NCBI GenBank assembly: GCA_963815655.1
Contig: CAWFHK010000001.1
Location: forward strand, 868,001-932,000
Length of the DNA stretch: 64,000 nt
Direction: 5' to 3'
DNA from: JAWOLE01 sp963815655
Lineage (GTDB): Bacteria; Acidobacteriota; Thermoanaerobaculia; UBA5066; Gp7-AA6
Shown: in pieces, positions 45,320 through 53,376 of the stretch
Numbering within the stretch: the stretch's first letter is position 1
Layout of the letters: every line of letters begins with the position of its first letter
Notes under the pieces: generated by a model
The model's database searches: none
Seen by the model: only the letters and a program-made list of their open reading frames with translations
Told to the model about the DNA's origin: nothing
Made by a program: the position numbers and the translations under genes

Positions 45320-45324
45320 TCCTC

Positions 45325-45732
45325 ATGAGGATCGTCGAAACGCCGCTGCGCGTCCGCTATTCCGAGACGGATCGGATGGGGATCGTCTACCACGGCCACT
45401 ACATCGTCTGGTTCGAGATCGGCCGGACCGAGTACTGCCGGGCGGCCGGTATGCCGTACCGCGCCATGGAAGACTCGGGGCTCCTGATCCTCGTGACAGG
45501 CGTCGAGTGCAAGTACCGGCGCTCGGCCCGTTACGACGACGCCGTGCGCGTCCGGTCCCGACTCTCGGAGCTCGGATCGCGTGGCCTCTCCTTCGGATAC
45601 GAGATCGCGGATGCGGAGGATCGCCTGCTGGCCGAGGGCAGCACGCGCCACGTCTTCGCGGACACCCACGGCAAGCCGCGCCGAGCCCCCGCGGCCATCC
45701 TCGAGAGGCTCGAGGATTTCCGGACCACGTAA
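45325..45732 (+). CDS. ybgC: YbgC-type acyl-CoA thioesterase
   Basis: 135 residues, hot-dog fold. The catalytic motif YSETDRMGIVYHGHYIVWFE has Asp and the YHxxY pattern of the YbgC/FadM (4-hydroxybenzoyl-CoA thioesterase-like) family. It likely hydrolyses short-chain or phospholipid-related acyl-CoA. Usually found beside tolQ, but here about 8 kb away. No ribosome binding site: R14 occupies the gap. The TAA stop is inside repeat R15. Confidence 0.88.
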   Translation: MRIVETPLRVRYSETDRMGIVYHGHYIVWFEIGRTEYCRAAGMPYRAMEDSGLLILVTGVECKYRRSARYDDAVRVRSRLSELGSRGLSFGYEIADAEDRLLAEGSTRHVFADTHGKPRRAPAAILERLEDFRTT

Positions 45733-45826
45733 AACGCAAGACGTAGAACGTGAGACGCAGCTCGCCCGAAGCCGCGTCTTACCTTCACGTTTTACGTTTT
45801 ACGTCTCCCGACGTCTCACGACTCCG
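45728..45826. repeat. Heptamer inverted repeat R15 (ACGTAAA/ACGTGAG family)
   Basis: Left arm 45728-45759 contains the ybgC TAA and then AACGCAAG, ACGTAGA, ACGTGAG; right arm 45774-45826 is its reverse complement, holds the glycosyltransferase TAA (45801-45799) and runs about 25 nt into that gene. Both converging genes thus terminate inside the same hairpin. Confidence 0.85.
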
Positions 45827-46512
45827 TATCGCGCGATGGTCCACAGGATCTTCCACCCGGCCCGCACCGTGCCGGACACCGTCCCGGTGATCTTCGAGAC
45901 GCCGACGCGGCGGCGATAGGAGACGGGGACCTCCGCGACGCGCAGGCCTTCCCCCAGCGCCTTGACCTGCATCTCACACGTCCAACCGAAGTCGCGATCG
46001 CGCATGCGAAGGCGCCGGCAGGCCTCCCACCGGATGGCGCGGAAGGGGCCGAGGTCGGTGTAGCGGTGCCCGAAGAGAAGGCGGATCAGGAAACAGGCGA
46101 GGAGGTTGCCGAGACGGGCCTGTGGCAGGAGCGCTCCCGGCTCGCGCGTCCCGAGAGCCCGGGAGCCGATGACGAGGTCGGCGCCGCCGGCGATCGCCTC
46201 GAGGAGCCGCGGCATCTCTTCCGGGTGATCGGAGTAGTCGCCGTCCAGGAAGACCACGACGTCCGGAGGCGACGCTTCGAGCGCCGCGAGTCCCGCCAGG
46301 CAAGCGCTCCCGTACCCGCGGCGCGGCTCGCGCACGAGGCGCACCGCCGATATCCCGTCCGCGCCCAGGTTCATCGCCACCAGGCCCGTCCCGTCGGTTG
46401 AGCCGTTGTCCACGACGACGACCTCTTCCACGAGGCCGCGGGGGATGTCGCCCACCACGAGGGGAAGGGAGTCCCGCTCGTTGAACACCGGGATGATCAC
46501 CGAGGCCTTCAA
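45799..46512 (-). CDS. Family 2 glycosyltransferase (DPM1/polyprenyl-phosphate type)
   Basis: 237 residues. GT-A fold with ASVIIPVFNERDSL, VVVVDNGSTDGT and the metal-binding VVFLDGDYSDHPEEM; GPFRAIRW and the C-terminal GVSKITGT match dolichol/undecaprenyl-phosphate sugar transferases. Lacks C-terminal membrane helices, so it may be a soluble lipid-linked sugar transferase. Start is TTG 46512, overlapping the EamA stop (TTGA). The last residues (RRRET) are encoded by repeat R15. Confidence 0.8.
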   Translation of the reverse strand: MKASVIIPVFNERDSLPLVVGDIPRGLVEEVVVVDNGSTDGTGLVAMNLGADGISAVRLVREPRRGYGSACLAGLAALEASPPDVVVFLDGDYSDHPEEMPRLLEAIAGGADLVIGSRALGTREPGALLPQARLGNLLACFLIRLLFGHRYTDLGPFRAIRWEACRRLRMRDRDFGWTCEMQVKALGEGLRVAEVPVSYRRRVGVSKITGTVSGTVRAGWKILWTIARYGVVRRRET

Positions 46513-47438
46513 AGGACTTCCTCAGCGGCCAGCCGCGGCCTCGCGACGGACACGGCCAGGCCGGCGAGAATCAGGATCCCCGCGGCGACCGTCCGCATCG
46601 TCAGGGCCTCCTTGAGGACCAGCATCGCCAAGGCCGAAGCGAGCAAGGGCTGGAGGAAGACGTAGACCGCGACTCTCGAAGCACCGGTCCGCGCGAGAGC
46701 CCAGGAGCTCAGGGCATACGGGACGACGGTGCAGAGCACGACGATGCCGGAGAGACTCGCCCAGGAGAGCGGCGTCACGGTCGCCGGAGAAAAGCGCAGG
46801 AGGGACGGCAGGGCGAAGATCAGGATGGGGGGAGCGCCGTAGACGAAGATTCGGGACACGATCGTCAGGACCCGGTAATGCGCGAGGATCGGCCGGGAAA
46901 GCACCAGGTAGAGGGAATAGGCGAGTGCGTTGCCGAGGAGCAGCAGGTCGCCGCGAACGTAACGGCTGTGCCAGTTGAAGTCCTGGACGTTGACGAGGAC
47001 GAGCGCGCCGGCGCCCGCGAGCACGACGCCGGCCGCGGCCGACAGCGTCAGGGACTCCCGTTTCAGGAGCACGGCGACGCCGAGCGTGAAGACCGGAATC
47101 GTGGCGGTCAGGATCGTTGCGTTGATCGCCGTCGTCATGGAAAGACCGAGGATGAAGAGCACCTGGTTGAGGGAGATCCCGAGGAGCCCGTAGAGAAAGA
47201 CCCGCTTGTGGTCGCCGGGCTCGAGGTCCCGCGCCCGCGACAGCCGGCGGACGAGCTCCAGCATCAGGGCGGCGCACGTCACGCGCAGCGCCGAGAGCGG
47301 CAGCGGGGGAATGCTCGCGAGGGCGAGCTTGCCGAGAGTCGGAAAGAGGGCGAATCCCGTCTGCGCCGCGCCGAGCGCCAGGTGCAGCGGCCAGGGGCCG
47401 GTCGAGGGCCGGGACAGGGTCGCCCGGCGGGACGTCAC
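46509..47438 (-). CDS. EamA-family (DMT) transporter
   Basis: 309 residues with ten predicted membrane helices arranged as two EamA repeats (about 15-145 and 160-300), the second ending SRVAVYVFLQPLLASALAMLVLKE. A metabolite or drug exporter of unknown substrate. GTG 47438 overlaps the ygfZ TGA (GTGA); longer frames upstream are inside ygfZ. Confidence 0.85.
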   Translation of the reverse strand: MTSRRATLSRPSTGPWPLHLALGAAQTGFALFPTLGKLALASIPPLPLSALRVTCAALMLELVRRLSRARDLEPGDHKRVFLYGLLGISLNQVLFILGLSMTTAINATILTATIPVFTLGVAVLLKRESLTLSAAAGVVLAGAGALVLVNVQDFNWHSRYVRGDLLLLGNALAYSLYLVLSRPILAHYRVLTIVSRIFVYGAPPILIFALPSLLRFSPATVTPLSWASLSGIVVLCTVVPYALSSWALARTGASRVAVYVFLQPLLASALAMLVLKEALTMRTVAAGILILAGLAVSVARPRLAAEEVL

Positions 47439-48370
47439 GGAAGGAAGGGGAGAGAGGCGACGACTGCGGCGAGCGCGGGCCCGGCGGCGCAGACGAGGCG
47501 CTCGCCGACCCCAACGTCCCGGAACGCGTAGCCGAGTCCGATCGGCCCGAGAGCGGGGGAGAGGACCGCGCTCGTCACGCGCCCCTGCTCGATCTTGCCG
47601 GCTTCGGGCTCCTCGGGCCGTTTCAGAATCGTGCCCGGAGCGATCGCGCCCTCCGGGAGCCGAAACCCCACGAGCCGCCGGTTGACGCGGCCGTATGTGC
47701 GCATCCTTGCCACGACCTCCTGGCCGACGTAACATCCCTTCGTCGTCGAGATCGCCGCGTCGAGCCCGACCTCGTCGGGCAGGTTGGATCCGTCCGCGTC
47801 CTGACCGAACCGCGGCCGCCCCGCCTCCACCCGCAGGATCTCCGCCGTTGCCTCGGTCAGCGCGACGGCGCCGGCGCGCTCAAGAGCCCGCTCGACGTCG
47901 CGCACCGCTTCGACGGCGACGAGGATCTCGGCGGCCATCTCCCCCTCTCCCGGAAGCCGGATCGCGGGCTCACCGCCCGGAACCTCTCCGGCCCGAGATC
48001 CGTAGAGCCCGATCCGGACGAACTCGTCGGACCGGTCCGCGATCTCCACCTTCTGAAAGATCACGAACCTCTTCAAGTGCGCCAGGGCGGCGTCCCTCTC
48101 CGATCGGGGGAGGAGGAGACGTCTCCCCTCCGGCAGGCCGATCAGCCGAGCCAGGAAGAGGAGCTTGCCTTTCGGGGTCAACGCGGCCGCGGGCCTCGTC
48201 TGTCCCGGCGCGAGCGACCGCGCCTCCTGCGTCAACTGCCCCTGCAGAAACGCGACGCCGTCCGGGCCGCCGACGTCGAGCACTCCGGCCGGCCGGACCC
48301 GGTACGCCAGGGATTCCCGGGCCGCCCGGTAGTCCGGGGGGGCAATTGCTGTGACAGGCAGAACGGTCAC
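47435..48370 (-). CDS. ygfZ: YgfZ/GcvT-like folate-binding Fe-S maturation protein
   Basis: 311 residues. The signature KGCYVGQEVVARMRTYGRVNRRLVG with its conserved Cys is intact, and the N-terminal GVAFLQGQLT domain matches YgfZ/IBA57. It uses tetrahydrofolate to support 4Fe-4S assembly in enzymes such as MiaB. GTG 48370 sits 6 nt behind a TACAAT box, so probably leaderless; first gene of a three-gene overlapping unit. Confidence 0.9.
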   Translation of the reverse strand: MTVLPVTAIAPPDYRAARESLAYRVRPAGVLDVGGPDGVAFLQGQLTQEARSLAPGQTRPAAALTPKGKLLFLARLIGLPEGRRLLLPRSERDAALAHLKRFVIFQKVEIADRSDEFVRIGLYGSRAGEVPGGEPAIRLPGEGEMAAEILVAVEAVRDVERALERAGAVALTEATAEILRVEAGRPRFGQDADGSNLPDEVGLDAAISTTKGCYVGQEVVARMRTYGRVNRRLVGFRLPEGAIAPGTILKRPEEPEAGKIEQGRVTSAVLSPALGPIGLGYAFRDVGVGERLVCAAGPALAAVVASLPFLP

Positions 48371-48376
48371 TCTGCG

Positions 48377-48382
48377 ATTGTA
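48377..48382 (-). promoter_or_regulatory. -10 box, leaderless promoter of ygfZ
   Basis: TACAAT on the minus strand, 6 nt before GTG 48370; no Shine-Dalgarno. Confidence 0.55.
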
Positions 48383-48401
48383 CGGGTACCTGAGGGGCGC
48401 G

Positions 48402-48553
48402 AAGGTGTCAGGTTAGAGGTGTCAGGTCAAATGCAGGTGCCAGGTTTCAGGTGTCAGGTTTCAGGTTGGGCCCGCCCTCGTCCCTGACACCTGGCACCTG
48501 ACACCTGACACCTGTCTTCAACCTGGCACCTTCCCCCTGGCACCTTCCCCCTA
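48402..48553. repeat. Heptamer inverted repeat R16 (GTGTCAG/GTTTCAG family)
   Basis: Left arm 48402-48468 mixes GTGTCAG, GTGCCAG and GTTTCAG; right arm 48481-48553 is the reverse complement, with two 14-nt copies of GGGGGAAGGTGCCA (minus strand) at its end. It starts at the TAG stop (48553-48551) of the secreted protein gene on the minus strand and fills nearly all of the 180-nt gap to ygfZ. Closely resembles R18. Confidence 0.88.
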
Positions 48554-48997
48554 CTTCGGACCGATCTCCGCGCGAACCGTCGCCTTCGGCGCGTCCGCGA
48601 TTTCGAGCGTGCGCATGCGGGTCGAGATCCGGATGTTGTCGTCGAGCTTCCCCGCGTCCACGGTGTCGCTCCGGTCGCTCGATTTCACGGCGCGGCCGTC
48701 CTTGTCGAAGATGTCCACCCAGAGCCGGATCCGGCACTGGACGCTGCCGCGGTTCTCGACGTGAAAGTCCCACCAGACCCAGGACTTGTCGTCCGGCTTC
48801 TCGCGCCGCGCCGTGTCGATGTCCTCGCGGCTCGGAAAGTTGCGGAGCGTGACGGCGAGGACCGAGCAGCCGTCGCGCGTGAATCCGATCTTCGCGTCGC
48901 CTCCGTGGGGGATCGACAGGGACTTCTCGAATTTTCCCTCCGCGCCCGCGAGCGCGGCGAGCGATCCGAGCAACAGGACCAGGAACTTCCATCTCAT
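48551..48997 (-). CDS. Small exported protein of unknown function
   Basis: 148 residues with a signal peptide (about 1-18, ALAGA). The mature part is beta-rich (CSVLAVTLRNF, SWVWWDFHVENRGSVQCRIRLWVDIF) with two Cys that may form a disulfide, and looks like one immunoglobulin-like or DUF-type beta-sandwich. No family recognised. GGGAGGAG precedes the ATG. Confidence 0.6.
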   Translation of the reverse strand: MRWKFLVLLLGSLAALAGAEGKFEKSLSIPHGGDAKIGFTRDGCSVLAVTLRNFPSREDIDTARREKPDDKSWVWWDFHVENRGSVQCRIRLWVDIFDKDGRAVKSSDRSDTVDAGKLDDNIRISTRMRTLEIADAPKATVRAEIGPK

Positions 48998-49018
48998 GAT
49001 GACTCACTCCTCCCGTCG

Positions 49019-49025
49019 TATTATG
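49019..49025. promoter_or_regulatory. Symmetrical, bidirectional -10 element
   Basis: TATTATG reads TATTAT on the plus strand (6 nt before ATG 49031, leaderless) and CATAAT on the minus strand (in front of the 48997 gene, which has a normal ribosome binding site). One near-palindrome could thus serve both divergent genes. Confidence 0.5.
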
Positions 49026-49030
49026 ACCAA

Positions 49031-49303
49031 ATGAGCTCCGCCGGGGACCACCCCGAGAGGCACGTCATCGACATCTTCATGATGTCGGTCAGGTGCGGTA
49101 ACTGCGACACCTACCAGACGATCGTGGGGTTCCGCAAACACCCGGACAAGAACGTCTACACCTACGAATGCGACAACGACGTCTGCGACCCGAACGTCAC
49201 GCGCACGATCGTGGAGGTCCCGAAGGACTTCGACAACTCGACCAAGCGCGCCGAGGAGTTGCCCTACTACGCCGGCGAGGACGCGGCGCCGGAGTTTCCC
49301 TAG
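49031..49303 (+). CDS. Small zinc-ribbon-like protein
   Basis: 90 residues. Two Cys pairs, CGNC and CDNDVC, separated by about 30 residues, form a likely zinc ribbon; VYTYECDNDVCDPNVTRTIVEVPKDFD follows. Acidic C-terminus. Unknown family; could be a nucleic-acid or protein-binding module. Start ATG 49031 lies 6 nt behind a -10 box. Confidence 0.6.
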   Translation: MSSAGDHPERHVIDIFMMSVRCGNCDTYQTIVGFRKHPDKNVYTYECDNDVCDPNVTRTIVEVPKDFDNSTKRAEELPYYAGEDAAPEFP

Positions 49304-49332
49304 CGGACTCCGGGAGTCTCCGTCTTTTCGCG

Positions 49333-49338
49333 TAGAAT
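49333..49338 (+). promoter_or_regulatory. -10 box before the thioesterase gene
   Basis: TAGAAT, 10 nt before ATG 49349; no Shine-Dalgarno. Confidence 0.5.
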
Positions 49339-49348
49339 CAAGCCTTTG

Positions 49349-49816
49349 ATGAGCGCGACCGTTCGGGCGGCCACGGGGCTCGCCCCCGATCTCCTGGAGA
49401 GGCTGCGCGGGAGGCTGTCGGCTTCCCCGGCTCTCGCCTGGCTCGAGGCCAGACTCGAGGAGCTGGAGCTCGACCGGGCGGTCTTCCATCTCCCGTACCG
49501 GGAGCAGATCTCCAACGGATCGGGGACCGTGCACGGGGGGATCCTCGCGACGCTGGCCGACACGGCGGTTGCCTTCGCCCTCTCCACGAACTTCGACGGC
49601 AAGATGGGCTTCGCGACGTCGGACATGACGATTCACTTTCTCCGCCGTGCCCGGGGGGACGTCTGGGCCCGCGCCCGGATCGTCAAGAAGGGGCGGCGCG
49701 TCAACGTCGGCGAAGTGGAGATCGTGGACGCGGAAGACCGGGAGGTCGCCCGCGTGCTGGCGAGCTTCCTGCTGACGACATCCTCCTTCGACTACGCGCC
49801 GGAAAGGACTCCATGA
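49349..49816 (+). CDS. PaaI-type hot-dog thioesterase
   Basis: 155 residues. GTVHGGILATLADTAVAFAL is the catalytic motif of PaaI/DUF4442-like acyl-CoA thioesterases; the C-terminal DMTIHFLRRARGDVWARARI is also typical. A TTG directly before the ATG is ignored because the ATG is in place for a short leader. Overlaps the next gene (ATGA). Confidence 0.82.
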   Translation: MSATVRAATGLAPDLLERLRGRLSASPALAWLEARLEELELDRAVFHLPYREQISNGSGTVHGGILATLADTAVAFALSTNFDGKMGFATSDMTIHFLRRARGDVWARARIVKKGRRVNVGEVEIVDAEDREVARVLASFLLTTSSFDYAPERTP

Positions 49817-50778
49817 CAGACGATGCCGCTTCGTTTCCCGCCGAGGAAGGGGGCAAGAAATCGCGACGCCGCCGGGGAGGCGCGCGCCACCGGAAGGCGC
49901 GCCCGGGGACCGCCAAGGAAGAGGCCCGCTCCGCGGTCGAGCCCGCTCCCGCTCCCGCTCCCGTCGTGATGCTCGCTCCGGCGCCTCCCGCCGCTCCTCC
50001 GGCGGCCGTGTCGGTGACTTCGGGCCCCCCCCTGCGCACCTCCGTCGAGCAGCGCCTGGCGGTCTTCATCGACTTCGAGAACATCGCGCTCGGCGTCCGG
50101 GACGCCCAGTACAAGAAATTCGACATCAACCTCGTCCTCCAGCGCCTGATCGAGAAGGGGAGGATCGTTTTCAAGAAGGCGTACGCGGACTGGACCCGCT
50201 ACTCCGAGTACAAGCGGGAATTCCACGAGGCGGCGATCGAGCTGATCGACATCCCCCAGCGCGCCTACTCGGGGAAGAACTCGGCCGACATCCGCATGGT
50301 CGTGGACGCGATGGACCTGGCGAGCTCCAAGGGGCACATCACGACCTTCGTGATCTGCTCGGGGGACTCGGACTTCTCGCCGCTCGTCTCGAAGCTGAAG
50401 GAGGACGACAAGAGCGTCATCGGCGTCGGGGTCAAGAACTCCACCTCCGACCTGCTCATCTCCAACTGCGACGAGTTCATCTTCTACGAGGACCTCGTGC
50501 GCGAGACGCGGGCGCTTCCGTCGATCGAGAACCTGCCGGAAAAGAAGCGGGAGCTCTTCCGCCTGATGCTCGACTCGCTCCAGGCGCTGGTGCGCGAGAA
50601 CTACGACGTCATCTGGGGCTCGATGATCAAGCAGACGATGCAGCGCAAGCAGCCGTACTTCAACGAGTCGTACTACGGCTACAAGTCCTTCTCGGAGCTC
50701 CTCGAGGACGCCCAGCGCCTGGGCCTCCTCTCGATGAAGAAGGACGCCAAGAGTGGCGGATACATCATCGCCCCGTAG
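49813..50778 (+). CDS. NYN-domain ribonuclease-like protein with C-terminal LOTUS (OST-HTH) domain
   Basis: 321 residues. A basic, Ala/Pro-rich N-terminus (about 1-78) leads to a NYN/LabA-type PIN-fold domain (about 80-235) with the acidic site residues in AVFIDFENI, SADIRMVVDAMD and CSGDSDFSPLV. The C-terminal 75 residues (ELFRLMLDSLQALV...SFSELLEDAQRLGLLSM) match an OST-HTH/LOTUS RNA-binding domain. NYN proteins act as RNases or nucleic-acid binders; the LOTUS part suggests an RNA target. SD GGAAAGGA precedes the ATG. Confidence 0.85.
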   Translation: MTDDAASFPAEEGGKKSRRRRGGARHRKARPGTAKEEARSAVEPAPAPAPVVMLAPAPPAAPPAAVSVTSGPPLRTSVEQRLAVFIDFENIALGVRDAQYKKFDINLVLQRLIEKGRIVFKKAYADWTRYSEYKREFHEAAIELIDIPQRAYSGKNSADIRMVVDAMDLASSKGHITTFVICSGDSDFSPLVSKLKEDDKSVIGVGVKNSTSDLLISNCDEFIFYEDLVRETRALPSIENLPEKKRELFRLMLDSLQALVRENYDVIWGSMIKQTMQRKQPYFNESYYGYKSFSELLEDAQRLGLLSMKKDAKSGGYIIAP

Positions 50779-50783
50779 GGAGA

Positions 50784-50845
50784 CGTTTCAGGTTTCAGCC
50801 GCTTCTCCGGTGCCTCCTGAAACCTGGAACCTGAAACCTGAAACT
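50784..50845. repeat. Heptamer inverted repeat R17 (GTTTCAG family)
   Basis: Left arm 50784-50798 (GTTTCAG x2) and right arm 50815-50845 (four reverse-complement units) face each other between two converging genes. Loop about 16 nt. Confidence 0.82.
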
Positions 50846-50853
50846 GCCGTGGC

Positions 50854-51912
50854 CTAGATTTCGCTAAAAAAGAAGCGGTCGAGGACCGAGAGGCGCTCGC
50901 GCCGGTCGAAGTCCGGCTCCATCAGCCAGAGGGCCGCGCTGATCGACGAGGCCAGCGAGTTGCCGTCCTGCGGGGTGAAGCAGAACCCGACGAGCTCGTT
51001 GTCTCCGCTGACCGCCACCGTGGGCACGGCGACGACCCCCTGCGACAGGATCCGGCCGTAGTAGCCGTGGTCCCGGCCGAAGGAGAAGATCTGGTTGGCG
51101 GAGCGTTTCTCCGTCAACGCGATCCGGCGGTTGGCGCGGAGCAGGTCCAGCGCCCCCTGCCGCGTCACGGGCCGGGTGAACTCCATGTCGAACCAGAGGG
51201 TGTGCATGTACTGGGTGTTGAGCTTCATGGAGGAGGAGAAGAGCCGCGGCTTCCAGCCGAGCGTCGCCAGCAGTGCCGCGGCGTCGCGGGCGTGATGCGT
51301 GCCGAACTGCGGGTCGTCGTGCTTTCCGGCCGAGGGAGCGGGGGAGAAGCCCGAGTCCTGCGACACGTCGTTGGCCCGGCGCATGCACACGAAGCGCCCG
51401 CGCTCGAGCAGGACGCCCCCCTCGCCGTCGTCCCCGAGCGTCTTGACGAGAGCCGCGATGTTGTGCGTGTTGCAGGAGACGATCTGGAGGAACCGGTCCT
51501 TGCCGGGCACCAGGGCCTCGTCGTTGATTCCCATCGCGTACATCTTTCCGAACCCGAACTCGCTTCCCTGCGCCAGGAAACCGAGCGGGCCGGAGAGGGT
51601 CTCGTAGAGCTTCTTGTTCTCGTTGCCAGCGGGGGTGCAATCAATGATGACGGTGGCCCGCTCGAGCGCCTCGAGCGCCTCGTAGGAGACGGTGTGTCCC
51701 AGGGCCTCGAAGTCCGCGACCTTGTCCGCGTCCACCGCGAGCCGGGCGCCCCGCCGGAGCAGGTGATTGACCTTGGCCCGCTCGGTCGTCATCGGCGTCC
51801 GCTTGTGGAACGTGATCTCGTCGATGCCGAGGTATTTCTTGAAGTCGGCGAACAGACCGATGAGGGGCTCTCCGATGGTCCCGGTCCCGACGACGTGTAG
51901 GATCTTCTTCAT
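50854..51912 (-). CDS. Type II (archaeal-like) glyceraldehyde-3-phosphate dehydrogenase
   Basis: 352 residues. A Rossmann start VVGTGTIGEPLIGLF, VIIDCTPAGNENKKLYE, and the catalytic Cys in IVSCNTHNIAALVKTL align with the archaeal (type II) GAPDH order, where the motif is SCNTTG; the following half contains HARDAAALL and SSSMKLNTQYMHTLWFDM. It should interconvert glyceraldehyde-3-phosphate and 1,3-bisphosphoglycerate, but the His after SCNT is unusual, so a related dehydrogenase is possible. The ATG at 51912 starts the Rossmann strand. Confidence 0.72.
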   Translation of the reverse strand: MKKILHVVGTGTIGEPLIGLFADFKKYLGIDEITFHKRTPMTTERAKVNHLLRRGARLAVDADKVADFEALGHTVSYEALEALERATVIIDCTPAGNENKKLYETLSGPLGFLAQGSEFGFGKMYAMGINDEALVPGKDRFLQIVSCNTHNIAALVKTLGDDGEGGVLLERGRFVCMRRANDVSQDSGFSPAPSAGKHDDPQFGTHHARDAAALLATLGWKPRLFSSSMKLNTQYMHTLWFDMEFTRPVTRQGALDLLRANRRIALTEKRSANQIFSFGRDHGYYGRILSQGVVAVPTVAVSGDNELVGFCFTPQDGNSLASSISAALWLMEPDFDRRERLSVLDRFFFSEI

Positions 51913-52031
51913 GGTTCTTGCGCCTTTCGCCGGCCGCACCGTCCCGGGCGGCGCGCGGCCCGAATCGGATCTCCCCGGGGCGGGCAAGAGAATACGATGA
52001 GAGCGGAGTTTATCCAATCATCGCGTCCGAC

Positions 52032-52667
52032 GTGACTTCCAGGGTGAGGTCCGTGACCTTCGCGGGTCCGGCCGGGCTCCTCGAGGGCCTCTGGAAAGAG
52101 CCCGCCGGCGAGCGCCTGGGCAGCGCCGTCTTCGCCCATCCGCATCCGCTCCACGGAGGGACCCTTCACAACAAGGTCGTCTTCCGCGCGGCGCGGGCCC
52201 TGACGGCCGCCGGATACGGGACGCTGCGTTTCAACTTCCGCGGCGTGGGGCACTCCGAGGGTCGCGGCGGCGCTGGCCGGGGGGAAGTGGAGGATTTCCA
52301 CGCGGCCCTGGACGAGACGCAGCGTCTCGGAGGGCTTCCGATCGTGGCGGGAGGTTTCTCCTTCGGGGCGGCGGCGGCGCTGCGCGCGAGCGCCGCGGAT
52401 GGGCGTGTCGCCGCGCTCGTCGCGGCCGGCCTTCCCGCCGCGACGGAATCGGCCGCGGATCTCCCGAAGCCGAGGGTCCCGGCGCTCTTCATCGCGGGTG
52501 AGCGGGACGCGTTCGGGCCTCCGGCTCTTCTCCCGGACCTGGCCGGCGACACGACGGAGATCGTCGTGGTGCCGGGCACCGATCATTTCTTCGACGGGCG
52601 GCTCGACGAGCTGGAGAGCGCGATCGCCCGGTTTCTCGCGGCGCTGCCCGCGCCGGTGCGGCCGTGA
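52032..52667 (+). CDS. Alpha/beta hydrolase
   Basis: 211 residues. Nucleophile elbow GGFSFGAAAAL, an oxyanion-type HPHPLHGGTLHN near the N-terminus, an acid in GERDAFGPP and the catalytic His in VPGTDHFFDGR. Resembles the small esterase/dienelactone-hydrolase-like group. GTG 52032 is favoured; a longer frame would enter the promoter region of the divergent GAPDH gene. Overlaps the AMMECR1 gene by 4 nt. Confidence 0.78.
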   Translation: MTSRVRSVTFAGPAGLLEGLWKEPAGERLGSAVFAHPHPLHGGTLHNKVVFRAARALTAAGYGTLRFNFRGVGHSEGRGGAGRGEVEDFHAALDETQRLGGLPIVAGGFSFGAAAALRASAADGRVAALVAAGLPAATESAADLPKPRVPALFIAGERDAFGPPALLPDLAGDTTEIVVVPGTDHFFDGRLDELESAIARFLAALPAPVRP

Positions 52668-53230
52668 CCTCCGCGCCTCTTTCGGAGGCGGCGCGGCTCG
52701 ACCTCCTCGCGCTCGCGCGCCGCGCGCTCGAAGCCCATTTCCGGGGCGACCCTCCGCCCCGCCTCGGATCGGACCGCGCGGAGTCCTTCGGACAGGTCCG
52801 CGCCCTCTTCGTGACGCTGCGCCGGCGCGGAAATCTGCGCGGGTGCATCGGGACCCTCTCGCCGGAAGGGGACCTGACGCGGACGGTCCCCCGGTTCGCT
52901 CTCCGGGCCGCCTTCGAAGACCCCCGGTTTCCACCCCTCACCGCCGACGAGCTGCCGGAATGCGATATCGAGATCTCGGTCCTGACCCCTCCGGTTCCCG
53001 TCGAGGACCCGGAGATGATCGAGATCGGCCGCGACGGGTTGATCCTCGAGGCGAGAGGGCAGAGCGGCCTGCTCCTGCCCCAGGTCGCCACGGAGTGGGG
53101 CTTCGACCGGGAGCGTTTTCTCGCCGAGGTCTGCCGGAAGGCCGGCGTCTCTCCCGCGGCCTGGCGCGAGCCGGGCGCCCGACTCTGGGCGTTCCAGGCG
53201 GAAGTTTTCGGCGAGGAAGGGGAGAGCTGA
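52664..53230 (+). CDS. amrA: AMMECR1-domain protein (AmmeMemoRadiSam system protein A)
   Basis: 188 residues, essentially one AMMECR1 domain with the conserved LRGCIGTLSPEGDL and ISVLTPPVPVEDP motifs. In many genomes it sits with a Memo-like protein and a radical-SAM enzyme; neither is present here. Biochemical role unresolved, possibly redox or nucleotide modification. GTG 52664 overlaps the hydrolase stop. Confidence 0.87.
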   Translation: MTSAPLSEAARLDLLALARRALEAHFRGDPPPRLGSDRAESFGQVRALFVTLRRRGNLRGCIGTLSPEGDLTRTVPRFALRAAFEDPRFPPLTADELPECDIEISVLTPPVPVEDPEMIEIGRDGLILEARGQSGLLLPQVATEWGFDRERFLAEVCRKAGVSPAAWREPGARLWAFQAEVFGEEGES

Positions 53231-53231
53231 C

Positions 53232-53357
53232 ATGGCGCGAGGCATCGGAAACCGGCAGAAGAAGGTCGTGACGCCCAGGCGGCAGCCGCCGCCGTCGCCG
53301 CCGCGCACCAGGCCGCAGGTATCGGATTCCAGGAAACCCGCCGGGAAGAAGCCTTGA
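53232..53357 (+). CDS. Small basic ORF, 41 codons
   Basis: 41 residues starting 2 nt behind the amrA TGA, with GGGGAGAG about 6 nt before the ATG. Lys/Arg/Pro-rich (MARGIGNRQKKVVTPRRQ), no known family; it ends 20 nt before the converging methyltransferase gene. The placement and ribosome binding site argue for a gene, the low-complexity composition against it. Confidence 0.35.
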   Translation: MARGIGNRQKKVVTPRRQPPPSPPRTRPQVSDSRKPAGKKP

Positions 53358-53376
53358 CGGAACCGGGAATCTGGAA

